From positions 1 to 64,000 of the forward strand of contig JAEPRB010000111.1 of the NCBI GenBank assembly GCA_016758965.1: DNA of 64,000 nucleotides, in the 5' to 3' direction. Below the pieces are notes generated by a model that saw only the letters and a list, made by a program, of their open reading frames with translations, did no database searches and was not told the origin of the DNA. The DNA comes from Circinella minor. Its lineage: Eukaryota; Mucoromycota; Mucoromycetes; Mucorales; Lichtheimiaceae. The translations under genes and the position numbers were made by a program. Shown piece by piece: positions 23,618 through 36,253 of this stretch (position 1 is the stretch's first letter; each line of letters begins with the position of its first letter).

Positions 23618-26600
23618 TTTTCTTCTTGAGTCTATTTTTGTATGGAATAAGAATAAGAATAAAGAATAATAAATGGAGTAAAGATAAAGAGTGTTTTGTT
23701 TTTAATGCGCAGCACAGTCTCGTAACAATAAAAAAAAATTCAGTTTCCAAGCAACTACCGACCCAGCGTACAGCAGAAAATTTCAACCTGTTTTTTTATT
23801 TATATTATGTAGTGTGTTATATACGTAATGCTAACATTAGGAATAGTAATAGTAATCTTATGAGTTTATTTTTATTGTTTATATATTAGCAGATCGTGTA
23901 TTATAATAATATGATCAGACCCATTTATTCAAAACAGTATATTATTTACTTTTTTATAGTATAATAATTACTGCTGTTGCTATCTTTTCTGCCCCTCACT
24001 ATCATATTATTATTTGGATGCTACATATTAATTGTAACCGTGGATGGAAATTCAACTAGGGTCTGTAATTAAATATACATAGTAAAGAACAAGCGAATTT
24101 TACGACAACGTCTCTATATACCAGTAGTTTTCAAATAACCTAACGCTTGTTGTAGGTGCGTATGATATACGAATGTTCGAGTGAAACTAATTAAAAATAT
24201 AGTTTGTACAAAATCATCTAAAAAACTTTATTTACACGTTCATATCAAGTACTTTCAACAAATGAATCATCTTTCTTACTATTGTCTAACAATAAATTTG
24301 ATTCATGTTTGTGTCAAGATTTTAAAGTCATGACTACTACTGTATATTCTCAGATTCTGGTAGTATAAATGTTGTCATTGAAATATTCAATTACTCTACA
24401 ACAAAGGTGCGCGGACAATACTCCATTGTTTCATTTTCTTTTTTATATATAAAGTATAGTATAAATTTCTGTGATAATGTCGAGATTGTTGTTGACATAA
24501 ACTTAGGCTTATCTATTGATGGACCGAATTACACCAAGACATAATTATAAAAGTTAGTGATGATATCAGAATACTTTAACTGTAGTTCTTGTCTTTTCCG
24601 AACAATCCAATATATGGGATATTGATGTCTCAATAACAGTAATAATAATTGAATTTGATTGGTTCTGTCATATGGATAAAATATAAGTTCAAGCAGAAAT
24701 TTCTTTTATTATTTGATCATTTCAATACTAATCCTTTCCCTGTCGTTCCCATTAACTAAAATTTTCGTTCACGTCTTACTATCACAACAAAATGTTACGA
24801 TTTTCAACGTCAAAAGGTTTCCAAAATTATTGTTTCAACGACTATTACTTGTTTTGATGAAGAAGATAAGACAAGTAAGAACGAAAGAACAACTTTATTT
24901 ACACACATGCTAAGGATATAATTTTATCCTATTTACATCCATCTTGATTTTAGTAATATTTAGTCCATGTGAGAAACCATGAATCGAAATGTTCTAAAGC
25001 TTCCCTCATCAATCTAAATAATAATATATTAGGATATTGGATTTGGAAACAAATTTTGATACCTTGGCCCAGACATTCTAACCCTACAGAAAAAACTAAA
25101 TATTATGACGAACCGTCATTGTTTCCTATTGAACGATATACATAAAACAGCAACTCATTCTTTTCCCATGAAATGTTGTATTACCGAAGGTTTTTCTTTA
25201 GAATCTTATATTTATTGGAAGTTGATTTTACTAGAGCGGCTTTACATTTAAGCATAGACGTTGACCATGTTGCAAAACGTTTTACCGCTTAAAAATATTT
25301 TTATGTATAAGTCAATTCTTCAAAGACAGAGTTTCAAATTGTTATTGCCATCAGTATTACCGATAGGCAGGACTACAATTATCGCCAACTTAATATTTTT
25401 TTTTCATGGGGATGTTTCCTTAAGTAGTAAAGTAGTAAAATATCGGTTACATTTATATACCCTGATGTCATTTTGCATTAAACTTATCTAACTTTTTGAA
25501 GAATTGCAATTCAATTAATTTTGGCACGCTCTTTTTGCTCTAAGCTCTTTTTTCCTATTAAATCGAATAATATGCAGTCAAGTTGAAAAAAATTAGATGT
25601 ACAAAAAAAAAGCAGTTTCATATTATACTGTATATCCTATATTCCGACACTTTTACAATAAAACTGAAGACGAAAATAAATGGCAAAGTTGTATGTTTGT
25701 ATGTTTTTTTCAAGAAAAGCTTTTCAAAAGGTTGATGTTCGCAAGGTTAGACTTAAGGGTACATGTATATTTAACGGAAGATTTTTTGTAGTAAAAGTTT
25801 TATTATCCCTTTTCTTTTACAATAGTTTGTTCCTACTTATATAAAATGTACTCAAAAACCTGTAAGGTACTTGGGCTAATCAGTATTTATAAATATCGAA
25901 AAAAAAAATTGTAACTAAACTTATTATTTATAATAATGCATAAAAGGGGGGTTTTTTAATTGGTAATGCTTATGCATAAGAATCGACAGATATTAAGCAG
26001 GACTCGAAATTTTCATTTTAATCAAATAAAATGATTAATGGTAGTACGGAATGACTGGTTTACAGAATATTACAGAATGGTAATGCCTGAAAAGGAAATC
26101 AAATTAATGATAAAAAATGATGATTTCCTTTATATAACTAATTATTCTTGTATGTAGTAATAAAATATCATATCAAAAATGTTAAATACCAAACTTCTTG
26201 TAAAACTGTAAAATTTCACGTGAAAAAAGTAAAGGAAGCTATGACAACATCAGGTAGTAATCTACGCAAGGACTATGAAACAATGACTTATCTTTTTAGA
26301 TCATGTGCAATTTTTTTTCTCCACACTTTTTTTTTCATTGATAATCTTTTTTGATCGATTAATTACATTTTGATATTTTACTGAAAAGTGTACCAAGAAC
26401 ATAAACGTTCTACGCAAGTGACTAAAATTCATTAGTTATTTTTTCATTATTTATTGAGATAATATAAATTAATGTGGAGAGAACAGATGTACATAAAAGC
26501 AAGAGAGAAAACGAGAAACTTTTTTATTTAAATAAGATCTAAAAATTTAATCAATTTATATGACCAAGCACCTTTATCGTCGGAGAATCTTGAATGCTTT

Positions 26601-26770
26601 TATGTAAAGCCTGTCGGATAACCAAATGGAGGAGTTTATCCTTGTATTGTGCCTTATTTTATTTTATTCTTTTTAACCCCACACTCTCCAAACCTTTTTT
26701 TTTTTTTTTTTTCCTTTTTCTTTCGCGTTTTACCAATCACTCTAAGAAAAAAATAAAACAAAATCTCGAA
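23618..26770. other. 3.2-kb intergenic region, no gene recognised
   Basis: Divergent between RAD54 and the carrier gene, so both promoters lie at its ends. The centre has scattered short ORFs on the plus strand (for example near 24713, 25261 and 25597) without recognisable motifs. A T-rich/pyrimidine leader (26690-26740) precedes the carrier ATG. Confidence 0.4.
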
Positions 26771-28010
26771 ATGTCTTCCACCGAACAAATCCCCGAGCAA
26801 AAAGTCGTTGAAGCTTCTGCTGCTTCATCCACCGCCTCTTCCGTAAAGTCGTTCTTAGCTGGTGGTTTCGGTGGTATGGCCGCTGTCTTGGTTGGGTATG
26901 TCATTTTTTTCCATTGTTATGTTTCAGATAAAAGAAAAGTTTAAATAGAAAATGTTCATCTATTATTATAAAAAATATATACAAATTGGATGTCGTGGAG
27001 ATATATATTACATAATGAATAATTGAATTTGACATGTTATTTATTATTATTATTATGATTTTCCCCCTTATATTAGTCAACCTTTTGATTTGGTCAAGGT
27101 CCGTTTACAGACTTCAGAAGGTATCTACAAGAACACATTCGATTGTTTTAAACAAATTATCAAGAGTGACGGTGCTCTTGGTTTGTACCGTGGTATGGCT
27201 ACGCCACTTGCCAGTATCACTCCTATTTTCGCTGTCAGTTTCTTCGTAAGTAAAAGCAATATTTTTATTTTTGAAAATATATCTGGATAAGGAAATTAGA
27301 GAAGAGGGAAATATGGGTGTTATTTTTTTTTTTATTTATGTTTTTTAATTATATATTATATATACACCTGTATATAGTCTTATGATTTAGGTAAGAAGAT
27401 GGCTTTGGCTGCTAGAAGCAAGGATGCTGATCCCAATGCTCCTATGACTCTTGCTGAAACCACTTTTGCTGGTGCTTTCTCTGCCGTTCCTACTACATTG
27501 GTTATGGCACCTTCTGAACGTATCAAGGTCTTGATGCAAATTCAAGGTCAAGGTGGTGAAGCTAAATATAAAGGACCTATGGATGCTGTTAAGCAATTAT
27601 ATAAAGAAGGTGGTATTCGTTCCATCTTCCGTGGTACCGGAGCAACATTATTGCGTGATTCACCCGGTTCAGCTGCATACTTTGTCGCCTATGAATTGAT
27701 CAAGAAGAGTATGACACCTAAGGATGGCAGCGACTTGCAATTTAGTGCTGTATTATTTGCTGGTGGTATGGCTGGTGTTGCCATGTGGAGTATTGCTATT
27801 CCTCCTGATGTGATCAAGTCTCGTATTCAATCTGCTCCTGCAGGTACTTATTCTGGTATGGTTGATTGTTTGCAAAAGACAATTAAGGCCGATGGTGCTT
27901 CTGCTTTATTCCGAGGTCTTGGTCCAGCTATGCTTAGAGCTTTCCCCGCAAACGCCGCCACTTTCTTGGGTGTTGAATATTCACGCAAGGTTATGGATAA
28001 AATCTTTTAA
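26771..28010 (+). CDS. CRC1: Mitochondrial carnitine/acylcarnitine carrier (SLC25A20/Crc1 type), 308 aa
   Basis: Exchanges acylcarnitine for free carnitine across the inner mitochondrial membrane, delivering acyl units to the matrix. Exons 26771-26895, 27077-27245 and 27378-28010 join in phase to 308 residues, the size of a six-helix SLC25 carrier. Each of the three repeats carries its Px[DE]xx[KR] signature: QPFDLVKVRLQ, APSERIKVLMQ and IPPDVIKSRIQ. Other family marks are GLYRGMATPLASITPIFAVSF, SIFRGTGATLLRDSPGSAAYFVAYE and LRAFPANAATFLGVE. The RDSPGSAAYF and PANAA(T/C)F(L/W)G elements, with SERIK in repeat 2, point to the carnitine/acylcarnitine subgroup (yeast Crc1, Aspergillus AcuH) rather than ornithine carriers. 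The first ~30 residues are a polar, non-conserved extension. The carnitine acetyltransferase gene begins only 626 bp downstream on the same strand. Confidence 0.9.
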
Positions 28011-28636
28011 ATTTTATCAGACTAAACAATAAGACGGGGAACCCATCATTGGGGGTCTCGTGGGAAATATGAGATTGTATATAAATATATATATATGTAT
28101 TATTTTACCCGGCTTTTTCCTTATATAATTCCAAAATCCATACTACATTCTTATTATACACCCTTCAAACCCAAATACAAAATATAAGTTCTCCTTGTTT
28201 TTCCGTAGTTTTCTTTTAGATCATGTACAAAATATACTCCTTTTTTATATTTCCTTTACTTTTATGAAACATAGTTTTTAATGAGCTATAAAAAAAGGTC
28301 TATCAAGAACTTTAAATGAGACAATCTCACACCCCAACTTCCCACTTTAATCCAGGTCCCTTGAGTAGATGAGTGCTAGACAAATAACGCTGACAAATGA
28401 AGCGGTATTTGATTTAATTTGATGGGTAATTAGAATTCTGCTGACATGCGACTAAAATTTCTTAAGATGGTCGTACATCACTATTTCATTTGATTCAAGC
28501 GAAGCTGTGTTGATATTTTTTTTTCATGTGTCGCACTAAATTCACTTTTATAATACATAATTCTTTTACTTCTCTTTTTTGCTTTTCTTCTTGTTTCTCC
28601 ACACTTTTGTTTTCTTTTTAATATATTTATTACATA
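28011..28636. promoter_or_regulatory. Intergenic spacer and promoter between the two carnitine-shuttle genes
   Basis: 626 bp. The first part is the carrier 3' UTR, including a short palindromic patch GGGAACCCATCATTGGGGG near 28036. The distal part has pyrimidine-rich stretches before the CAT2 ATG. No gene is seen, and no specific regulator site can be claimed. Confidence 0.4.
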
Positions 28637-31106
28637 ATGGCTGCCGTAAGTTTTTATTTTTATTATTATTTTCTTATTTCTTATATATAAGTATATGTAT
28701 ATATTATGTCATATAGCAACCAGAGCTTCAATTACCAAAATGACAAATAATGTATTTTTGTCAATTGTAACAAATAAGTAACACTTTGTTGTATTTTACT
28801 CCCTCCTTACACGCACAAACGATATATATAGGCTAAAGGACCTAAAACTCCAGTTGATCCCAATGCAGCTGGCCCCATGTTGCGTTACCAAAGCAATTTA
28901 CCTCATTTGCCTGTTCCTAAGCTTGAAGAAACTTTGCCCAAATACTTGAGCACTGTTAAACCTTTGTTGAGCGATGCTGAATATAAGCACACCGAGAATG
29001 CTGTCAAACAATTTGTCACTAGTGGAATGGCCGAGAATTTGCAACAACGTTTGGTTGCCAAGGCTAGCAACCCCTCTGTTCTTAATTGGATTGACGATTG
29101 GTGGCTCGACTCTGCTTATTTAGGTTACCGTGAACCTGTTGTCATCAATGTCAGTTATTTCTATTTGTATAAAGATGATAAGGTTCGCAAATTGCCTGCT
29201 AAGCGTGCTGCTGCTGTTACTACTGCTGCTTTGGAATTCAAAAATCAAGTTGTGAAGTAAGTTTCTTTTTTTTTTTATCATGAAATTGGAGTAGTTGGTT
29301 GTGATTTTTGGAAAAACGATAAGGGATGACAGAATAATGGTGATAATAGCTTATAGTTTTCATGTAAGATTAAAACTAAAACATATATTCTTATAGCAAC
29401 AATTTGGAACCTGAATATGCTAAGGGCGAACCTCTTTGTATGGATCGTTACAAGTACATGTTCAGCAACTGCCGTATCCCCACAAAGCCATCGGATACAA
29501 ATGCCATGTATGATCCTATTCAAAACACCCATATTATCGTAATCCGTAAAAACAAGTTTTACGTTGTCGATACTGTTCATAATGGTCGTCAATTAACTAC
29601 TGGTGAACTTGAATACCAATTCCAGCGTGTTTATGATGCTGCTGGTTTTACCAAGGGTGTTGGTTTGGGTGCTTTCACTGGTGATAATCGTGATGATTGG
29701 ACTGATGTAAGCTAATCTTATATCTTTTATGTGGTTGGGGGGTTTTCTAAAATAAAAGCGGATGACTAAAAAATAATGTTTTTTTAGAACCGTGAGCTTT
29801 TGTTGGCTGCTCACCCCGAAAACAAGAAACTTTTGGAAAAGATCGAATCCGCTTCTTTCGTTGTTTGCTTGGATGATTTCGAACCTGTTACTCGTGATGA
29901 AAGCTGTCGCGCATGCTGGCATGGTGATGGCCGTAACCGTTTCTTCGATAAGCCTCTTCAATTTATTATCTTTGACAACGGAAAGGCTGGTTTCATGGGC
30001 GAGGTAAATTTAAATACTTATTTATTTGTGTGTTGGGTTAATTAGAAAAAAAAAATAGTATGAAGATCACTGTTTTTATAATTGGGGTAATAAAATATCT
30101 ATATGAAATATACTAACAATCATGTGAATATAGCATGCTATGATGGATGGTACCTCCACTTGTCGCTTGAACGAATATGTTTGTGATGTGTAAGTTTTAT
30201 TTATACTTATTAAGCATATATGTTGATCTATTTTGAGAAAGGTGAATGCAAGTTGAAACTAATATAAATGTATTATCATATAGTGTCGCTAAGACTGCCG
30301 TCTCTGATGTTCAAGTCAACAATGGTTTACCTGCACCTTCCGAATTACAATTCCACATTAATGCCCAAATTGATCAGGCTATCAAGGATGCTGGTGCTCG
30401 TTTCGATCAATTGATCGCTAACCATGAATTAACTGTTTTGGCTTTCCAAGGTTATGGAAAGAACTTGATCAAGAAGTTCAAGACTTCTCCTGATGGATTC
30501 GTGCAAATGGTTATTCAATTAGCTTATTATAAAATGTTTGGTACTTTGCGTCCCACCTATGAATCTGGTCAAACACGTAAGTTCCAATTAGGTCGTACAG
30601 AAACCTCTCGAACCGTTAGCCAAGATGCTATTGATTTTGTCAAGGCCTTCGAATCCACTACTCTTACAAATGAACAAAAGATTGCTGCTTTCCGCAAGGC
30701 TGTTAAGACCCAGGGTGCTTACATGGGTCAATGTGTTAACGGTCATGGTGTCGATCGTCACTTGTTTGGCTTAAAGAAGAGCTTGAAGGGTGATGAAGCT
30801 GTTCCAGCCATTTTCCAAGATCCTGCTTATTCTTATTCTTCTCACTGGTACTTGTCTACTTCCCAATTGTCGTCTGAATACTTTGATGGTTATGGCTGGG
30901 GTCAAGTTGTTCCTGATGGTTTCGGTGTTGCTTACATGATTAAGAACAATGGCCTTAACTTTAATGTTGCCAGCGTGAAAGATTTGGAAGTTCATGGTAA
31001 GAAGTATATTAATGGTACCTACCATTTCAAGCAATGCTTAGAAGATGCTGCTAATGAGTTGGGTGAACTTCTCAAGTCTGAAGTCAAACCTCAAGCCAAG
31101 TTGTAA
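28637..31106 (+). CDS. CAT2: Carnitine O-acetyltransferase, 612 aa, peroxisomal PTS1 (AKL) C-terminus
   Basis: Transfers acetyl groups between CoA and carnitine so acetyl units can leave peroxisomes and enter mitochondria. Six exons (28637-28645, 28832-29256, 29397-29706, 29788-30003, 30134-30189, 30284-31106) join in phase to 612 residues, typical for the choline/carnitine acyltransferase family. It shows LPHLPVPKLEETLPKYL, WLDSAYLGYREPVVINVSY, the RC-IPT block, the catalytic His at residue 321 in GEHAMMDGT exactly at an exon boundary, LAYYKMFG..RPTYESGQTRKF, GRTET, YMGQCVNGHGVDRHLFGLK, and LSTSQLSS. The last three residues are AKL, a peroxisomal PTS1. The first coding exon encodes only MAA, and no mitochondrial presequence is visible after it. 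In other fungi this enzyme is dual-targeted by alternative starts, so an upstream alternative start is possible but not seen here. Confidence 0.96.
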
Positions 31107-31503
31107 AATATAAATTATTATACAGATATCATTATCATCTTTCTCTTCCTTATAAAAAAAACCCTTCCTATTTGTTTTCTTCTTTGTATTTCCTTTTGTT
31201 ATAGACAATTCATTTCCATCCCATCAAAAACCATTCGTGTTTGTTTATTAATTATTTTATGAATATCTCTGCTACTCTTTCTTTTTACTTCCATCATCTC
31301 CTCCTTCTTTTGTCTAATCACATTGATTTATGAGGACAATATATCACAATAAAAATAAAGACTCCGATTTCCAATATTATTAAATTCACCTTAGCAACTA
31401 ATAATTACGTTGAGTTTCTCTCTCTCTGCGAATTTCTGAATAGCTTTTTTATTTGCGACGCATACATCTCCCCTCCTCCTTTGGTAAACAAACTGCTTTT
31501 TTA
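31107..31503. other. Intergenic, 3' UTR and promoter
   Basis: About 400 bp of T/C-rich sequence with a CT tract near 31418. No gene is seen. Confidence 0.45.
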
Positions 31504-33371
31504 ATGTCTTTTAAATCTAGACAACGTGTTAGTGCCAAACACAGTCACCTTTTTGGTGATGGTAAGTATTTATAACATTTTTATTTATTAAGAAACTTAA
31601 CGTGTCTTATTGCACATCCGTGTTCATATATGTATTCTAATTGAGTTATACAAAACTATATTATAATGTAATATGAACATAATTAGATCCTTTAAGCGCA
31701 TCTTCAACGCCTACTAATGATGATCCACTTTTTGGTGGAAGTAACAGCACATTAACGAACAATCGTTCAGCTTCATCGTCACCTGGGTCAGCTACAGCCA
31801 AAGCAACCGTAGTCGATCCTTTATTATCATTATCTTCTCGAAGTAGTTCTCCATTGGGTAATAATAATAACAGTAATGGCAGTTCAACTTCTCCTCGTCA
31901 TCAACCTAAACGAACTACTGCTACTACGGGGAATAGTATTTTTGGTGATATTGATGTTTCCAAGTTGAGCGGAACAAGTGGGAATGGGAATAATAATAGC
32001 AATGGATTTGGATCGAAACGGGCAACAGCCAGTTTAAGAACTTCCCCGACACCATCACTTCATGCAGATGATAACGACGATGAAGATTTATTATTTGGAG
32101 GAACTGGAAGAAGGAGAATAAGACGGTCTCCACCGCCACCACCTCCTCTGTCTAATACACAGCAACAACATAATATTACATCATCATCATTATCCCAATC
32201 ATCATCACCTGCATCTTCATCAACTCGATCTTCTTTATCCGATCATAATGTGCAAAAATCTATATCACCACCATTACCTGAAAGAAAAAAACAATCATCT
32301 GTAGTAACTCAACAGCCAATACCACAGAAACAAAGCGAATACACACCAAAAGAACAACAACAACAATCATCACCGTCTTCATCTACTACCACCACTACTT
32401 CAGAAAGACCCCAGTCATCTTTATTTAGTCGATTTATTAAAAAGAAAGCTTCACCACCTGAAAGTGCAGCGACATCACCACCACCTCCCCCGCCACGTCA
32501 TGAGGAAGCACCTAAAAGGTTCAAAGTACCTCCTCCAGTACCACCACGACAAATTACACCCCAATCCTCTTCTGTAACAACAACACCTCCACCTCCCCCA
32601 CCAAGACGTGATCAAAAACAATCTCCGCAAGTTCAACAGACATTGTCATCGAGACGTCAACAGGAATTAGAGGAAGCGGAAGAAGAAGAACAACAAGTAC
32701 CCACTGTAATTATTGAAGATGAAGCTACACGTGCATTTGCAGAAGATATCAAATTCGATACCCCTTCATCGTCCTCGTCTAAACCACGTTATTTTGATGA
32801 TAATGATCCAGAATTGTTGGTTTCACTTACTAATGATGCATTACGATTCGACAATAATAATAATAATAATAATAATGTGCCTAGCATGGTTCCTTCAGCG
32901 AGTACACCCACAGGATATCATCATCAACGATCTGTAACAGCATCAACAACACAAGATGATGGATTTTTTGCAACAAATAACAGTGCTAATAATCCATGGT
33001 CTTTGGCACCTATCGACTTTACACGTACAGCATCTACAAGTTCCCCTTTAATTAAATCCAATGGTCGACCCAAGGTTGCTCCTACAGAAATTGAACCAGC
33101 AAAAGCAGCACGATTTGCGGATCTAATTGAAAGTTGGAATGGTGGTAAGCGAAAGATTTCAACAACAAAAGATCCAGTAATCAAAGAGGAAGAGGATGAT
33201 CAATTCTTTACGAGGGTTGCTGCAGAACAACAAGATATTGGATTTGCTGGTATTGAAGCGGTGGATGAAGAGGAAGAGGAAGAGGACCATAAATTTAATA
33301 TAATGAATGGTCATCAGCAAAATAAACAAGTAGATTGGGACATTCAAGATAATGATAATCCTTGGCGTTAA
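31504..33371 (+). CDS. Proline-rich disordered protein with SH3-ligand-like tracts, 580 aa
   Basis: Exons 31504-31561 and 31687-33371 join in phase (GAT G | AT CCT) to 580 residues. Almost the whole protein is low-complexity: Ser, Pro, Gln and Asn runs. Polyproline tracts of the form PPPPPP followed by R/L (three copies, plus PPPVPPRQ) are typical SH3-domain ligands. A short acidic-hydrophobic motif recurs near the N-terminus: HLFGDDPL, DDPLFGG and DEDLLFGG, and NPW occurs twice, the second as the C-terminal NPWR. The last third is more ordered: RYFDDNDPELLVSLTNDALRF, then ARFADLIESWNGGKRK and an acidic stretch. The combination suggests a scaffold of endocytosis or actin patches, but this is inference; I do not recognise the family. 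Confidence 0.75.
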
Positions 33372-35289
33372 TAAAGCTTATTTCTTTTCCTTTCTACACT
33401 CATTCACGTATATGTTCATTATCTCCCCTCCCCCGAATACCAGAATTTGTTTTTTGTATCTGCTAGTTATTGTTTTCTCTTTTTTTTTTTTTTACATACA
33501 CATTACCCTCAATCTCTCAATATTCCTTGTCTATTATTTTTTTTCTTACATCCTTGTTACAAGTAACATCTTATCCATAGCAGAATATTAATAGAAGTCA
33601 TGTTTCATATTTTACAACATATTATGTATTTGTTTACCTAATTTGTTTGTTGTGTGTATTACTTGTTTTAGACTGGTGTTACATACTAAGTTTTATTATT
33701 GTTTAATTGCTATAAATATAATGCATTTGATCACACAAATTAATCGAATAGTTTATTATAGTCTATGGCAAATGTAGATCGACAAAAAAAAAGCAAAAAA
33801 GAAAATATAGATGGGAACTCTGGTGAAGAATAACATTGATGGGTTTTATATGGCTTTATGCATTAATGGTAATGCATGGTTGCATCATATAGCGTTCTAA
33901 TACATATTAGATTGTAGAATTTTGCCGTGATACTGTTGATCATGGATGTATAAACTATATGTTGTAGCAATAATAAATAAGTAAAGCTTTCCACATAATC
34001 GAAAAGGGGGGAACATATTCTACTGTTACGTATTGCTATGAATCGCTGTATACAATAAACACCACATATAAATGGGTGAGACCTCATCAATATTCATCTA
34101 ATAAAATATGATAGTAGTATTCCACTTCTCCTTCTTTCCCTTTTCTATAAGGTAACAATATAAAAAAAAGGTCCATCCATTGACTCTATTATTTCTTTAT
34201 ATTATAGATAAATCGCCCACACATACATTTTTATTTATTCTATACTGCAGCATTGTTATAAAATAATGTAGCATTACGTATTGTCCACAGATAACCTGAA
34301 ATAAAGAGTGGTCAAGATACAAATATCAACCAATCATCTGTCAGATTTCTTTTGTACGTAGTGATAACAACATCAGAATTTATTATATTAAAAGAGGAGC
34401 AGGAAAAATAATAATCTTCTTCATGTATAAAAAAAGGAAGATTATACCTCTTTATCATATTGATAATGTTGTTATCATATGATACTTTTCAACAGAAAAA
34501 AAAAGAAGACAGAATATCGGGATAAAAAAAAAATTAATTGGGAAGGATATTATTAACTAAAGATACATTAAAAAAATCTGCGAAATTGAAATCTGCGTCT
34601 CTTGAGACGCAGTTTATACTTCTTGAAGTCTACGAAATTTCGCAGACTACAACAATTCATTTTTGAAACCCCTTTAATGGGTCTGTGTGTTTGTATTTAT
34701 ACTATTTGTATATTCTGATCTACGTAGTACAGGCGTTAAACAAAAAATATGTCAAGTTTTTTTTTTCTTTTAATGACAATAATAATAGTATAAATCATTC
34801 TCATCACAATACGTACAAGAGTTTTCATTACATTTTGATAAACAATTTTATTATATTGCTCACGATCCGTTTGCGAAATTTTCTAAAATAGTTTAAAATA
34901 TAAAGAGGTGCCCTATTAATATCCATATTATTATCATCATTAAGAATTTTTTTTTTTTTTTACTTACACAAGCATCTACATTTGCACCATTTTCATCATT
35001 AAGTTCTACATATTTTTACATATTTACATCTAGCATGCCATATCGAATATAAATTGATATAATTATTAATTGTTGCGTGACAAGCGACGGGAGAATTCTC
35101 GGGATGAGCGATTTCGTGAACGTTTTTGTTTTTTTATTTGGTGAAGCATGACCCTCTGAATTGTCTGATGATGATTTTGTATCATTTGTACGTATTAATA
35201 AATTCGTAAATGCTACTAGTTGTGTGCTGTAAAGATTCCTCTAAGAAAAAAAAAGGAGTAAGCATAAGTATTTGAATATAACACTTTTT
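33372..35289. other. 1.9-kb intergenic region with one foldback
   Basis: AT-rich sequence with no recognisable gene. Its only clear structure is the palindrome cluster at 34577-34646. Pyrimidine-rich UTR sequence covers about 33380-33550. Confidence 0.45.
34577..34646. repeat. Nested palindrome / foldback element
   Basis: Outer arms TCTGCGAAATT (34577-34587) and AATTTCGCAGA (34636-34646) are exact reverse complements. Inside, CTGCGTCTC and GAGACGCAG (34593-34601, 34604-34612) form a perfect 9-bp stem with a 2-nt loop. The right arm is itself nearly self-complementary (TCTACGAAATTTCGCAGA). The single strand would fold into a branched hairpin. Confidence 0.8.
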
Positions 35290-35945
35290 TACGACATCCT
35301 TCTTTACCTTCAGTTGTCATAACACGGTCACCATATTTCTCAAATCTTTTTTGGCCATTGCTAATACAACTGGTAGTTTTACTACCTTGTTTTGCCGAAA
35401 AACAAAGACCCCCCCCAAAGTGGCACTGACATTGTATAGATAAACATTTCATGACCTAAAGTTGAAACATTCCTGATTAGATCTCTACAGCGTATTTACT
35501 CAGTTCTGCATTCTGATTTTTTTTTAGCTTACCATAGAACTGCATTCCATATAAATTTAACAACATCAATTCAGACATATTTCCAGTTGGGTTTTTGTTA
35601 ATTATATAACGGAACATCTTTTTCAAATTAATCGTAATCTTCACCCGGTCTTCAACGAAATGAGTATAATCAGAAACCTGAGGGGTTCTTGATACTTCTA
35701 TAACACATATTTCTATTTCAAGGGATCGTAAAGTAATTGTTCCGTCTACATTTGCACTATTGCTACGTCGATCCTTGTCGTCCAGGCCATCATCATCGAT
35801 GTGTTTGACTGCTTTCATTTTACTTTCACCCCTAAGTCATATATTCTGCCAAGGAATAAAATTTTACACAATGCGCCAGAATCGAGGCTTTGATTGCCTC
35901 ATTACTCATTATCTGTACTCACAGTACTTACCACATTATAACATA
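35290..35945 (-). pseudogene. C-terminal domain of an orphan (Mucoromycota-type) protein, frameshifted
   Basis: Protein-like segments appear in order on the minus strand but in different frames. A first piece is MSNEAIKASILAHCVKFYSL (35.9 kb). The second is an exon with KAVKHIDDDGLDDKDRRSN, LRSLEIEICVIEVSRTPQ and NPTGNMSELMLLNLYGMQFYG, ending at a GTAAGC donor near 35530. A third, after an AG at about 35456, reads HEMFIYTMSVPLW and then must change frame in a run of eight C (35409-35416) to continue VFVFRQNKVVKLPVVLAM. At least two single-base shifts therefore interrupt the coding sequence. The layout, an EICVIEVS strand then charged helix and a YGMQ.YG.EMF strand, recalls a family that is expanded in Mucoromycota genomes and has no known function. 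Sequencing error in the C run cannot be excluded. Confidence 0.5.
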
Positions 35946-36253
35946 TAAAAATGTAGCTACTACATAATTGCCTTCGCTTTGTTCTTCTTCGAGTATATTT
36001 TTGCCATGGCGAAATTGTCGTCGGCTACAATAATAATTTTATATTTAAGCATATATGTATATATATGCAAACGCATACAAAATATATGTTTGAAGTACAA
36101 CTTACTACACATTTATAACTTTAAGAACAGCTTTTTTGAGTTTATCCTTATTTGCTTCCTTTAAAAACTCTTTTAGTATTTCCAACAGTTGAAGGTCAGT
36201 TGATGGGAGTTTCTAGAAAGAAAACGTGCTTAAGAAAGTAATTTAACAAAACG

